NCBI GenBank assembly: GCA_002706335.1
Contig: PAKZ01000043.1
Span: 163,338-227,337 of the forward strand
Direction: 5' to 3'
Length of the DNA stretch: 64,000 bases
Origin: Ahrensia sp.
GTDB lineage: Bacteria; Pseudomonadota; Alphaproteobacteria; Rhizobiales; Rhizobiaceae
Below the pieces are notes generated by a model. That model was given only the letters and a program-made list of their open reading frames with translations. It was not told the origin of the DNA and made no database searches. This document shows positions 41,789 to 51,058 of the stretch, in pieces. The translations under genes were made by a program, and so were the position numbers. How positions within the stretch are numbered: the first letter of the stretch is position 1; each line of letters starts with the position of its first letter.

Positions 41789-44155
41789 ATGTCCACGAAA
41801 CACCTGAAGACTGTCGAGCAGCGTCTCCTGTGGCTGTCGCACTGGATGATCCACAACGCCAACCACATCCGGCCGAAAGCCGACGGTATCAAGATTGGCG
41901 GACATCAGGCCTCATCGGCATCCATGGTATCGATCATGGCGGCGCTATATTTTTCCGCATTGCGCCCGGAAGACCGCGTCGCCGTCAAACCTCACGCATC
42001 GCCGGTTTTTCACGCGATGCAGTATCTCATGGGCAACCAGACGCTTGAGAAGCTGAAGGATTTCCGCGCATTTGGCGGCGCGCAATCCTATCCGAGCCGG
42101 ACAAAGGATGTTGATGATGTCGACTTCTCGACGGGGTCGGTCGGGCTCGGCATTGCCATTACTTCTTTCGCATCGATGATTCAGGATTATGTCACCGTAA
42201 AGGGCTGGCGTCCGGGTGCGCAGGAAGGGCGCATGATCGCTCTCGCAGGTGACGCTGAACTTGATGAGGGCAACGTCTATGAATGCCTTCAGGAAGGCTG
42301 GAAGCACAATCTGCGTAATTGCTGGTGGATCATCGACTACAACCGTCAATCGCTCGACGGCATCGTCCGCGAAGGCCTGTGGCAACGACTTGAGAAGATA
42401 TTCGAAGCGTTCGGCTGGGACATCGTGCGAGTCAAATACGGCGCCTTGCAGCGCAAGGCGTTCGAGGAACCCGGCGGTAAAAAGCTGCGCGAATGGATCG
42501 ATAACTGTCCGAACCAGGACTATTCCGCGCTGACCTTTCAGGGCGGAGCGATCTGGCGGGAGCGGTTGATGAATGACCTCGGCGATCAGGGCGACGTCAC
42601 GGCATTGATTGACGCCCGCAGCGACGCCGAACTGGCCGCGTTGATGGAAAACCTCGGCGGCAATTGCGTGGAGTCGATGGCCGACGCTTTTGCCAGCGTC
42701 GACAGTGATCGGCCCACCTGTTTCCTGGCCTATACGATCAAGGGCTGGGGAACCCCGATAGCCGGACACAAGGACAACCACGGCGGTTTGATGACGACCG
42801 CGCAATTGGCGCAATGGCAACAACACATGGGTGTCCCGGACGGTGAGGAATGGGAGCCTTTCGCAACCGTGGAAGATGTCGAAGCGTTCAGGGATTACCT
42901 CACTAACGTCCCGTTTTTCGCTAAGGGGCCTCGCCGCTTCAATGATGCCAGGCTCGCCGTCCCCTCCATCGATCTGGGCGAGGAGCGCGAGACGTCGACA
43001 CAGGCGGCGTTCGGAAAGATCCTTGGCGAATTGGCGAAGAGTGACGCGCCATTGGTCGATCGGATAGTGACCACTTCGCCGGATGTCACCGGAACAACCA
43101 GCCTTGGCCCTTGGGTCAATCGGCGGAAGCTGTTCGCGCGCGAAGCGCTCGAAGATGTCTTCCGGGCGCAGAAAATTCCTTCGACGGCCAAATGGGATTT
43201 CGCACCTGAAGGCCAGCATATCGAACTCGGCATTGCCGAGATGAACCTGTTTCTGCTTCTCGCGTCGGCGGGGCTCTCCCACTCTCTGTTTGGCAAGCGG
43301 TTGATTCCGATAGGCACCGTTTACGATCCGTTTGTCGCCCGGGGCCTGGATGCGCTGAATTACGCTTGCTACCAGGACGCGCGTTTCATGATTGTCGGCA
43401 CACCCTCCGGCATCACGCTGGCACCCGAGGGCGGCGCCCATCAATCGATCGGTTCGCCCCTCATTGGCATGAGCCAGGACGGCCTTGCCGCGTTCGAACC
43501 CGCTTTTTCAGACGAACTGGCCGTTATCATGGAATGGGCGTTCGATTATCTGCAGCGCGACGGTGAGGGAAGCCCGGACGAGCGGACATGGTTGCGTGAC
43601 GAAGTCGGCGGTTCCGTGTATTTGCGCCTCAGCACGAACCCGATAGAACAGGCCGCCCGACGGGAGGATCATGCGTTCAGGCAAGGCACGATAGACGGCG
43701 CCTATTGGATGCGTGAACCGGGCCCCAATTGCGAGATCGTGCTGGCTTATCAGGGAGTGGTCGCGCCAGAAGTCATCAAGGCAGCGGGGATGATCGGGGA
43801 AGGACGTCGGGACATCGCCGTCCTCAGCGTAACGTCTGCTGACCGGCTGAATGCTGGCTGGACGGCCGCGCAGCGTGCCCGTTCGCGCGGCAACCCGGCT
43901 GCGGTGAGCCACATTGAAAGGTTGCTCGGCGATGTTCCGCGACACGCCAAGCTGATAACGGCGATAGACGGCCACCCGGCCACTCTCGCGTGGTTGGGGT
44001 CTGTGCAAGGCCATCAGACGGTACCGCTCGGCGTCGAACATTTCGGGCAGACCGGAACAATCGGGGACCTCTATCGTCATTTCGGGATTGATGCCCATTC
44101 GATCGTTGAGAAAGTCAATGGACTGACCGCCGGCAAAAAGATCCACGGTCTGTAG
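41789..44155 (+). CDS. 2-oxoacid dehydrogenase E1 component, homodimeric AceE/MdeB type
   Basis: A 788-residue thiamine-diphosphate enzyme that decarboxylates a 2-oxo acid and passes the acyl group to a lipoyl E2. The TPP motif is GDAELDEGN (154-162) with the closing DYNRQ (Asn185). The next domain has the pyrimidine-binding GIAEMN segment and TPSGITLAPEGGAHQS. It is about 100 residues shorter than E. coli AceE and resembles MdeB, proposed to act on 2-oxobutyrate. No E2, E3 or methionine gamma-lyase gene is nearby, so it must borrow partners. Regulation by the divergent Lrp gene is likely. Confidence 0.9.
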   Translation: MSTKHLKTVEQRLLWLSHWMIHNANHIRPKADGIKIGGHQASSASMVSIMAALYFSALRPEDRVAVKPHASPVFHAMQYLMGNQTLEKLKDFRAFGGAQSYPSRTKDVDDVDFSTGSVGLGIAITSFASMIQDYVTVKGWRPGAQEGRMIALAGDAELDEGNVYECLQEGWKHNLRNCWWIIDYNRQSLDGIVREGLWQRLEKIFEAFGWDIVRVKYGALQRKAFEEPGGKKLREWIDNCPNQDYSALTFQGGAIWRERLMNDLGDQGDVTALIDARSDAELAALMENLGGNCVESMADAFASVDSDRPTCFLAYTIKGWGTPIAGHKDNHGGLMTTAQLAQWQQHMGVPDGEEWEPFATVEDVEAFRDYLTNVPFFAKGPRRFNDARLAVPSIDLGEERETSTQAAFGKILGELAKSDAPLVDRIVTTSPDVTGTTSLGPWVNRRKLFAREALEDVFRAQKIPSTAKWDFAPEGQHIELGIAEMNLFLLLASAGLSHSLFGKRLIPIGTVYDPFVARGLDALNYACYQDARFMIVGTPSGITLAPEGGAHQSIGSPLIGMSQDGLAAFEPAFSDELAVIMEWAFDYLQRDGEGSPDERTWLRDEVGGSVYLRLSTNPIEQAARREDHAFRQGTIDGAYWMREPGPNCEIVLAYQGVVAPEVIKAAGMIGEGRRDIAVLSVTSADRLNAGWTAAQRARSRGNPAAVSHIERLLGDVPRHAKLITAIDGHPATLAWLGSVQGHQTVPLGVEHFGQTGTIGDLYRHFGIDAHSIVEKVNGLTAGKKIHGL

Positions 44156-44465
44156 GAGTGCGATCCAAATCGAACTTGATCGCGGTTCACTGCCGTCTGC
44201 GTCACGTGCCGATATGCGAGCTTTCCTGTGACGCCGCAGGTCGACGCGCGCTCCGTTTCGCGCTTTCCAAAGGCCCGGAAAACAAGGGAATCGGCGTCGG
44301 ATTCTCAACAGGCGGACAGAATCGTGTTTTGAGTTGTCCAGTCGACCCGGCCTTGTATCGTTTTTTGAGGGGATGGGTGATCGCTGCATTGACGTCGGGT
44401 CGAAACAGGCCTGCACGGTGTATCGAGGCATCCGAGGAGCCCTGCTGAAATAAGGGAGGAATATC
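44156..44465. other. Intergenic region before the TRAP receptor gene
   Basis: 310 bp between two rightward genes. It ends with a GGGAGGA ribosome site used by the TTG start at 44466. A 96-codon rightward ORF (44158-44448) has no ribosome site and no recognisable product. No clear terminator was found. Confidence 0.45.
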
Positions 44466-45497
44466 TTGTTTCTTGATCACAAGCTTAAGAAAGCCGTTAT
44501 GGCCGGTTTGTCGGCACTGTTTGTTGCAGCCGGGAGCGGTACAGGTGCGAACGCGCAGGAAGAGCTGCGTTTTGTAACCAGCGTTCCAGCACAGTCCTTT
44601 ATTTATGCGGACATTCTCGACGTCTGGGCCAAGCGTGTCGTTGAAGACTCGAAGGGCACGTTGAATATCCGCTTGTTTCCGGTCGGCACTTTGGGCCGTG
44701 ATCCCGCTACTCATCTTGACATGGTTCGCCAGGGAATCGCGGATATCGCCTATTTCATACCCGGATACACACCGGGCGCCATGGGCGAAGCGACGATAAT
44801 GGAGTTACCCGGCCTCATTCCGAGTTCGGTGGCCGGCTCTAAGGCTGGGACCGAGATGGTGGAAGAAGGCCTCTGGCGCGGCCAGGGCATGGAAAGCGTG
44901 AAGATCCTCGGGATGTTCTCAACCGCGCCGGCGCTGCTGACTACAAAGGAAAAGGTTGAAACTCTTGAAGACATCAAGGGCAAGAAACTGAGGGGCGCCG
45001 GTCCAGTCTTGCTGTCGACCATCGAAGCCATCGGCGCGACACCCGTGGGGGGAATTACCTCCCCGCAGATCGCCGAAGCGCTGTCTCGCGGGCTGGTGGA
45101 CGGAACGGTAAATGAATGGGTTGCACTGACAATTTTCGGCGTCGCCGATGCTGCCAAGTACCACCTGAACATCAATCTCGGCACTTCGCCGCTGATGGTC
45201 GCCATAAACCGCGCAAAATATGACAGCCTTCCGGAGGAAGCGCGGGCTGCGATCGACAAGCACTCGGGCGAAGAGTTTGCCGAACTTTGGGGTAAGGAAT
45301 TCGATAAACGGATCGAAGCTTTCAGGTCGAAAGCGATGCAGGAGTCCGACCGCACGTTCACCGATCTTTCAGCGGAAGAAAAGGCTCGCTGGGATGAACG
45401 TCTTCAGACCGTGATCGATGCCTGGATTGCCAATACTCCCAACGGGCAGGAACTGTACGACCGCTTTACTCAAGCGTTGGAGACCTCTTCGAACTGA
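44466..45497 (+). CDS. TRAP transporter substrate-binding protein (DctP family)
   Basis: A 343-residue periplasmic receptor with a signal peptide ending GANAQ (about residue 31). DctP features are LFPVGTLGRDPATHLDMVRQGIADIAY, the carboxylate-binding Arg in KGKKLRGAGP (Arg176), and LSRGLVDGTVNEW. TTG 44466 is the start, with GGAGGA 4-5 bp before it. The matching membrane subunits appear to be the genes at 46052-47898 on the other strand, so receptor and permease are convergent rather than in one operon. A strong terminator follows. The ligand is probably an aromatic or short carboxylic acid, judged from the neighbourhood. Confidence 0.92.
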   Translation: MFLDHKLKKAVMAGLSALFVAAGSGTGANAQEELRFVTSVPAQSFIYADILDVWAKRVVEDSKGTLNIRLFPVGTLGRDPATHLDMVRQGIADIAYFIPGYTPGAMGEATIMELPGLIPSSVAGSKAGTEMVEEGLWRGQGMESVKILGMFSTAPALLTTKEKVETLEDIKGKKLRGAGPVLLSTIEAIGATPVGGITSPQIAEALSRGLVDGTVNEWVALTIFGVADAAKYHLNINLGTSPLMVAINRAKYDSLPEEARAAIDKHSGEEFAELWGKEFDKRIEAFRSKAMQESDRTFTDLSAEEKARWDERLQTVIDAWIANTPNGQELYDRFTQALETSSN

Positions 45498-45562
45498 GAA
45501 TGCCAGTTCCTAATGCCGCGGCCGGCTCGTGACTGGTCGGCCTAGGCTTCAATACATTTTTA

Positions 45563-45592
45563 GGGGCGCCAGTGTTCTGGCCCCCTTTTTTT
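45563..45592 (+). terminator. Rho-independent terminator after dctP
   Basis: GGGGCGCCAG-TGTT-CTGG-CCCCC folds into a stem with one bulge, followed by seven T. It lies 66 bp after the receptor stop. Confidence 0.85.
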
Positions 45593-46051
45593 ATCGCCCA
45601 AGTCTAGCTCCCCACCTGACTGACTGCCGTTCGGGAGAATAGCGGAGAATGCCGCGCGCCGGGCCGAACCGCAGAGCTGGTATCGGCGCACGAGCGCGAT
45701 AACGTTCCCGCAGGTCGGCCGAACCGGAATCCCGTTTGAGATCTTCGTCAATGGGCGCAGTTCTTTTGCCGCCGGAGCAATATCGTCGATTTCGCGCCGA
45801 AATGCCCGGCAACCTTCGTAAGTTAACCCGGCAGAAATTCCGCGAATGGTCGGCTAGTGTTAACTGCAAAGAGGAGCGCCGTTGCGATGCGTCGCGGTAA
45901 CAAAGACGGAATTTGCACTCTTCTCGCCACGTTCTACCCTGTCAGCTCAAGGACGGATGAACAAAGGCATGAAATTCAGCACGCAAAACGCCAGATCATT
46001 CGTGCGCGCGTGATACGCTCAAGTGCCGGCTGCGGATTGACCTCAATTTGA
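45593..46051. other. Intergenic region between convergent TRAP genes
   Basis: About 460 bp without a supportable gene; candidate ORFs have no ribosome site or family resemblance. I see no second terminator for the leftward permease operon. Composition does not differ obviously from neighbours. Confidence 0.45.
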
Positions 46052-47353
46052 TCAGCCGATGATGCTCGGAAGCCAAAGGGTCACCTGCGGAAAAAGTGCC
46101 AGGATTGCTATCCGAACGCAGTCTCCAAGAAAGAACCCGAAAATTCCTCGGTAGATAGTCATCAGCGAAATATCCGCCCGCATCGAATTCAATAGCATCA
46201 CATTCATACCGATCGGTGGTGTCAGCATTCCGACGCCAATCAATGCAACGTTCAGAATTCCCCACCAGACGGGATCGTAGCCGAGAGACAGGATTACCGG
46301 CAGGACGAATGGAAGCGTCACAACCACTGCGGCAACCTCGTCGAAGAAGGCCCCAAGGATTATGTAGACTAATACAAGCGCGAAAATCACGCCAAGTGGC
46401 GGGAGGCCCAGTTTTTGAATGGCGCCGATAACCCCCTCACTCGCACCGCTGAGGCTCACGAAATAAGAGAAAATCGATGCTCCAAACACAATGAAATATA
46501 TCATTATCGTAGCAACGCTGGCCTCTGACAGGACATTGACAAAGGTCTGGCGGTTAAGCTTTCCCCGTCCGAGTGCGAAGAAGAATGTAAAAACGACACC
46601 GACCGCAGCGGCTTCGTTGACCGTGAATACTCCGGAATAGATTCCGCCCATGACGATAATCGCCAGCAGAATCGCCCCCCAGGACTTTCCGATCGCAAGG
46701 ATGCGGTCGCGGGCAGGCAGTTTCTTGCTGCCTGGCATCGCGGCGGGATTGCGCTTCGCGATAATCACGATCGCTGCCAGATAAAGCATTACCGACAAGA
46801 TTGCCGGAATGATTGCCGCCGAAAACAAGTCCAGCACCGATTCCTCTGCGAGCACCGCATACAGGATCATGATGCTCGAAGGAGGCACGATAATTCCCAG
46901 GGTCCCGCCGGCGGCGACCGTTCCGGCGGATATCCCCGGAGCATATTTGCGCGAAATCATCTCGGGGAGTGCTACGCGGCCAAAAGTTGCGGTGGTTGCA
47001 ACGGAAGATCCGCAAACTGCGCCGAACCCTGCGCTTGCAACGATGGTCGTGGCGGCAAGTCCTCCTGGATGGTGGCCGACAAGCGCCTCGGAGGTTTCGT
47101 AGAGGTCTCTGGCCAGGCCGCCTGCCGCTGCAAGGCTCCCCATAAGCATGAACAAGGGAATGACCGCGAGGTCGAGGTTCGCCATCGTCGATGCCGGCTC
47201 AGAAGCAAGCAACGACAACGCTGGTCCCCATCCGGCAATGGAAGCAAAGCCGACAATGCCAACGACGCCCATCGCCACGCCGATGGGCACGTGCAGCACG
47301 ATCAGAACAAACATGCTTACAAACCCGACAAGGGCGATAGTTTCGGGGCCCAT
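46052..47353 (-). CDS. TRAP transporter large permease subunit (DctM family)
   Basis: A 433-residue membrane protein with about 12 helices. Hallmarks are HVPIGVAMGVVG near the start, AVCGSSVATTATFGRVALPEM, GGTLGIIVPPSSIMILYAVL and LTPPIGMNVMLLNSM. Its ATG shares one base with the dctQ stop (TAATG at 47353). It is the last gene of an IclR-dctQ-dctM operon. The matching receptor is most likely the convergent dctP at 44466. Confidence 0.95.
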   Translation of the reverse strand: MGPETIALVGFVSMFVLIVLHVPIGVAMGVVGIVGFASIAGWGPALSLLASEPASTMANLDLAVIPLFMLMGSLAAAGGLARDLYETSEALVGHHPGGLAATTIVASAGFGAVCGSSVATTATFGRVALPEMISRKYAPGISAGTVAAGGTLGIIVPPSSIMILYAVLAEESVLDLFSAAIIPAILSVMLYLAAIVIIAKRNPAAMPGSKKLPARDRILAIGKSWGAILLAIIVMGGIYSGVFTVNEAAAVGVVFTFFFALGRGKLNRQTFVNVLSEASVATIMIYFIVFGASIFSYFVSLSGASEGVIGAIQKLGLPPLGVIFALVLVYIILGAFFDEVAAVVVTLPFVLPVILSLGYDPVWWGILNVALIGVGMLTPPIGMNVMLLNSMRADISLMTIYRGIFGFFLGDCVRIAILALFPQVTLWLPSIIG

Positions 47354-47898
47354 TAAAAAGGTTCCTCAGTTGCAGTAGGCTCAATTGCTGTTGTTTCGTC
47401 GACTACGCGTAGAGGGCTAAGAAGCGAGCGGATATCCCGCGCGACATTTACCGCCTGGACCAAGGCGGCGAATGCCAGGAATACGGTCGCGACACTCCAC
47501 CAGGGCCAGATTGGCCAAGCCAGCACCCAGGTTTGGCGACCGCTCTCGAAAATGACTTTCGTATAGGGTACAAATTCCCACGCCATGAGGCTTACAAAAA
47601 CGAGCACGACAATGCTCGCAAACAGCCTCAAGACCCGATCGACGCGGGGGCCGAATGCCGCGCCCAGGACTTCTACGGTGATATTCTTGCGGCCGGATAG
47701 ATTCGCCGGGATACAGCTCGCGATCACGACAGCCATTACAACGGCGCTTACGTCATTCACGCCATGTATCGGGGCGGAGAAAAAAGATCTCATCAGCGCA
47801 TCAAGCGTGGACATTATGGCAAGGAGAAACAGCCCCACAAAACCGACTAGGGACAGCCAATGCGTGCTGCGGCGTATGATTTCGCTCAACCTGTCCAA
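47353..47898 (-). CDS. TRAP transporter small permease subunit (DctQ family)
   Basis: A 181-residue four-helix membrane protein with a DctQ-like middle (GVNDVSAVVMAVVIASCIPANLSGRKNITVEVL), in which the usual GHI segment is replaced by GRKNI. It begins 20 bp after the IclR stop and couples to dctM by a one-base overlap. It forms the membrane complex with DctM. Confidence 0.9.
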   Translation of the reverse strand: MDRLSEIIRRSTHWLSLVGFVGLFLLAIMSTLDALMRSFFSAPIHGVNDVSAVVMAVVIASCIPANLSGRKNITVEVLGAAFGPRVDRVLRLFASIVVLVFVSLMAWEFVPYTKVIFESGRQTWVLAWPIWPWWSVATVFLAFAALVQAVNVARDIRSLLSPLRVVDETTAIEPTATEEPF

Positions 47899-47918
47899 AG
47901 GCTGTTCCTCCCTGAAAT

Positions 47919-48812
47919 TTAGTTTTTTTGCTCGGAGTACAGGCGTTCGTGCGCCATTGTAACGTTGTTCTCGACTCTGTCCGCTAGGCGGACAGTCCCG
48001 AGATCATCGCGCCTGGCACACAGGAGGGACGTGACTTTTTGTGGCTCTGAGCTCTTCGACAATTCGCGCGAAATGGCGTCCGCGGTTTCAAATAGTTTGT
48101 CGCGATATAGTTCGATCGCGCGTTCCAGCTGAAGCGCCTTGGTTGACCATACGACCGTTACGCAGGCGAGTATCCTTTGATTGTGCCAGATCGGCGCTGA
48201 AATGCTTCCGGTCTCTGGAGTGAAGTCGATCTTGCGGAAGCCAACGCCCAGTTCGCGGACGCGTTCGAGAATCACGGCAAGTTCTCCGTCTCGCATCAGG
48301 AAGGGGGGTAACCGCCCGGTCACCTCGCTCAGTAGGGCAAGCAAGGCGTCTCTCTCCTCTTCGGGCATGAACGCCAGCATGGCTCGTCCGCTTGCTGTTT
48401 CCATGACAGGCATTTCCTGGCCAACAATTCCGCTGTGAACGGAATAGGGACTGATCTGGTGGGTCGACTCTCGAACCTCCATGCGATTGTTCCGAAATGT
48501 TACGAGGTCCACGGGCCAGAGTACCTGCCGGCCAAGTTCGAGAATATGTGGAACGGCGTTTTGGCAAACCCAGTCTTCTTCCCGGAACCCGGAACTGAGT
48601 GACCTGACGTTCGCTGTAGGCCGCCACTTGTTGGTAAAATGATCCCTGTAGACCATTCTCATTTCTTCGAGCGTCTCGAGTAATCGATAAATGGAAGCGC
48701 GCGGAATGCCGGTTGCATCGGCGATATCCGCAGGCCTCGCGCCGTTCAGTTTATTCACAGCCTGCAGTACAGAAACGCCTCTTTGAAGCGCGCGTATTGT
48801 CGACGCAGTCAT
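47919..48812 (-). CDS. IclR family transcriptional regulator (MhpR/PcaR-like), copy 1
   Basis: A 297-residue regulator. The winged HTH is RALQRGVSVLQAVNKLNGARPADIADATGIPRASIYRLLETLEEM and the effector domain follows (SPYSVHSGIVGQEMPVMETASGRAMLAF). ATG 48812 has GGGAGGAAA upstream and is preferred over 48890. A roughly 25-residue C-terminal tail exceeds the family norm. It heads the dctQM operon and is divergent from the extradiol dioxygenase operon. It is a clear paralogue of the regulator at 57069-57860, sharing for example LSSGFR(E/D)(E/A)DWVCQ. An ACAG-TATG-CTGT element lies in its promoter region. Confidence 0.93.
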   Translation of the reverse strand: MTASTIRALQRGVSVLQAVNKLNGARPADIADATGIPRASIYRLLETLEEMRMVYRDHFTNKWRPTANVRSLSSGFREEDWVCQNAVPHILELGRQVLWPVDLVTFRNNRMEVRESTHQISPYSVHSGIVGQEMPVMETASGRAMLAFMPEEERDALLALLSEVTGRLPPFLMRDGELAVILERVRELGVGFRKIDFTPETGSISAPIWHNQRILACVTVVWSTKALQLERAIELYRDKLFETADAISRELSKSSEPQKVTSLLCARRDDLGTVRLADRVENNVTMAHERLYSEQKN

Positions 48813-48875
48813 GGCCTTTCCTCCCGTAGCGCGGCGGCAAACGCATGGCCGCGCTCCGTCCACTACAGCATTTAA

Positions 48876-48890
48876 ACAGTATGCTGTCAA
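48876..48890. promoter_or_regulatory. TTGACAG-family operator between iclR and the dioxygenase operon
   Basis: ACAGTATGCTGTCAA contains the palindrome ACAG-TATG-CTGT and, read on the minus strand, TTGACAGCATACTGT. The same TTGACAG arm occurs twice at 35247-35279 and twice at 54731-54763. It lies 64 bp before the IclR start. The rest of the 48813-49130 gap holds only the AGGAGG site of the dioxygenase gene. Confidence 0.65.
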
Positions 48891-49130
48891 AATTTACGAA
48901 ACATGGCTTGCGTCGCTTCGAAGAGGTGCAGGGTCTGCCCGGCCGTCAGAGTCTGCCCGGATGGCCCGGCGCGAGAGTCCGCCTGTCCATTGCTCGGACA
49001 GTTGGCAAGTTTGGGCAGAAATAGCCGCCTTGAAGCGGCTATGGTTGGGTGAAGAACCCGATCATGATGCTCTGTTCAGGCTAGGTCTGCACAAGCCTTG
49101 CGTCGGTCAGTCGCGGACAGGAGGACGCAC

Positions 49131-50123
49131 ATGGCAATCACCTCACTTGGATATATTGGCATCAATTCAAAGAAGCTGAGTGACTGGGAAGGCTTCGCCA
49201 CGGATCTACTTGGGATGCAGAAGGTCGACCAGGGCGGGGCCATGCGCCTTTTCAGAATGGATGATCGTAAGCAAAGACTGATCGTGACAGGCGAGGGAGA
49301 AGAAGACCTCGCTTTCATTGGGTGGGAAGTTGGGTCTCCGAGCGATCTTGATGCGCTCGCCTCCAAGCTCGAGAACGCCGGTGTCGCGGTTGAATGGCAT
49401 GGCGCATCCTTGGCTGACCAGCGTCATGTGGCCCGGCTCATTTCCTTCCATGATCCCGACGGGAACCGTCTGGAAGCTTTCTGCGGTCCTGAGATTGCAA
49501 GCGATCCTTTTTTATCAGGTCGCCCGATTTCCGGGTTCAAGACCGGTTCGTTGGGCATGGGGCATGCAGTCTTGCATGTGGCCGACGTCGACGGAATCTT
49601 GCATTTCTATCGAGATCTGCTGGGCTTCGAAGTGACAGATTACGGTCTGACACCGTACCCGCTGTATTTTTTCCACGTCAACGGACGTCATCACAGCTTC
49701 GCGATGGTCGGTTCCGGGCGCAAGGGCGTCCATCATTTCATGGTGGAGCTGATGTCTCTCGATGATGTGGGGCAGGGCTATGATATCGCGCAGCAAAGGG
49801 ATGAGGGCATCGCCTATACGCTGGGCCGGCATTCCAACGACCAGATGCTCAGCTTTTACACGAATACACCGTCGAATTTTTTCGTGGAATACGGCTGGGG
49901 CTGCATGATCCTCGATACCGAAAAGTGGAAGCCCTATGAAACCCATGGCGGACCGTCGACATGGGGTCACGAACGGCTCTATTTGCCGGAAGACGACGCA
50001 AATCGGATCAAGCTGCGTGAAATGCGGCACAAGCTCGCCCGCGACGGCGTTCGGGCTCCGGATTCGCAGCTTGCCCCTCAGCCGAACTGCCCCTGGCTCG
50101 ACACTGTCGTTCGTAACGAATAG
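49131..50123 (+). CDS. Type I extradiol ring-cleavage dioxygenase (BphC/VOC family)
   Basis: A 330-residue two-domain VOC protein that cleaves a catechol-type ring next to the hydroxyls using Fe(II) or Mn(II). Only the C-terminal domain holds metal: His145 (GMGHAVLHV), His201/202 (GVHHFMVEL) and Glu253 (NFFVEYG). Second-shell His and Tyr residues of the family (HSNDQMLSFY, then HERLYLPED) are also visible. ATG 49131 has AGGAGG upstream. It is the first gene of an operon with an FAH-type hydrolase, a flavin hydroxylase and a quinone-oxidoreductase-like gene. The substrate is probably a 2,3-dihydroxyphenyl or related diol. Confidence 0.93.
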   Translation: MAITSLGYIGINSKKLSDWEGFATDLLGMQKVDQGGAMRLFRMDDRKQRLIVTGEGEEDLAFIGWEVGSPSDLDALASKLENAGVAVEWHGASLADQRHVARLISFHDPDGNRLEAFCGPEIASDPFLSGRPISGFKTGSLGMGHAVLHVADVDGILHFYRDLLGFEVTDYGLTPYPLYFFHVNGRHHSFAMVGSGRKGVHHFMVELMSLDDVGQGYDIAQQRDEGIAYTLGRHSNDQMLSFYTNTPSNFFVEYGWGCMILDTEKWKPYETHGGPSTWGHERLYLPEDDANRIKLREMRHKLARDGVRAPDSQLAPQPNCPWLDTVVRNE

Positions 50124-50178
50124 CCGGCAGTCGCCGCGCTACCGATCAAATCAAAATTAGAACCAAGGAGTTGAAATC

Positions 50179-51024
50179 TTGAGGATTTCTTCGTTCATTC
50201 TACGCGATGGCACCACGACATATGGCGCCGTTTCTGGAGATGGCCTGATAGTCGCCGATGACGCGCTGCGTAGCCGCTACCCGGATCTCAAAGCCCTAAT
50301 CGCAGCAGGCGCAATCCATGAGCTGGCGGACGCGACCGGTGATACCGTGGCGTTGACCGAAGTCGAAATGCTGCCCCCGATTGCGAAGCCCGACAAAATC
50401 ATCTGTATCGGGCTGAACTATCTCGGCCATATCAAGGAGACGGGCCGCGATCGACCCGAATATCCTTCGATCTTCACGCGATTTCCCGCCTCTCTCGTCG
50501 GCCATGACCAGCCCATGATCCGGCCTGCCGTATCGGACATGTTCGATTACGAAGGCGAGTTCGCGATCGTGATTGGCAAGCCCGGGCGAGCGATTGCGAA
50601 AGGGAAAGCGTTCGATCACGTCGCAGGCTACACGTGCTTCAACGACGGTTCGATCCGTGATTTCCAGCGGCATACCAGCCAGTTCTGGGGCGGCAAGAAT
50701 TTCGATCGCTCCGGCTCGATGGGTCCATGGCTGGTGACGCCCGATGAACTGGGCGACCCGACCAAACCGACGATGGTTACCCGCCTCAACGGTGAGGTCA
50801 TGCAGGAGACGTCGGTTGGGGATCTGGCGTTCCAGATTCCGGATCTGATTTCATATATCTCGACCATCACCGAACTTGTCCCGGGCGACATTATCGCAAC
50901 CGGCACACCCGGCGGCGTCGGGCTCTTCCGCGATCCCAAGGTTTTCATGAAGCCAGGCGATCGTATCGAAGTCGAAATCTCGGGAATCGGTACTCTGAGA
51001 AACGTGATCGCCGAAGAACACTGA
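50179..51024 (+). CDS. Fumarylacetoacetate hydrolase (FAH) family protein
   Basis: A 281-residue FAH-fold enzyme that cleaves or decarboxylates ring-fission products such as fumarylpyruvate or 2-oxo-dienoates. Metal ligands are Glu125 and Glu127 (FDYEGEFAIVIGK) and Asp156 (CFNDGSIRDFQ), with GTPGGVG near the end. TTG 50179 is the start, supported by AAGGAG 8 bp upstream. It lies 55 bp after the extradiol dioxygenase, so its natural substrate is likely that enzyme's product or the next intermediate. A second FAH gene is at 54922. Confidence 0.9.
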   Translation: MRISSFILRDGTTTYGAVSGDGLIVADDALRSRYPDLKALIAAGAIHELADATGDTVALTEVEMLPPIAKPDKIICIGLNYLGHIKETGRDRPEYPSIFTRFPASLVGHDQPMIRPAVSDMFDYEGEFAIVIGKPGRAIAKGKAFDHVAGYTCFNDGSIRDFQRHTSQFWGGKNFDRSGSMGPWLVTPDELGDPTKPTMVTRLNGEVMQETSVGDLAFQIPDLISYISTITELVPGDIIATGTPGGVGLFRDPKVFMKPGDRIEVEISGIGTLRNVIAEEH

Positions 51025-51058
51025 GAGCATTGCGCCGGGGAGGCATGTGGGGAGAGTT

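Noticed and set aside
41945..43444. 499-codon open frame on the minus strand opposite the 2-oxoacid dehydrogenase E1 gene
   Set aside because: It is a GC-rich shadow of a clearly homologous gene on the other strand, with no family motif and no ribosome site.
44158..44448. 96-codon ORF upstream of the TRAP receptor
   Set aside because: No ribosome site, odd composition and no recognisable fold; treated as intergenic.
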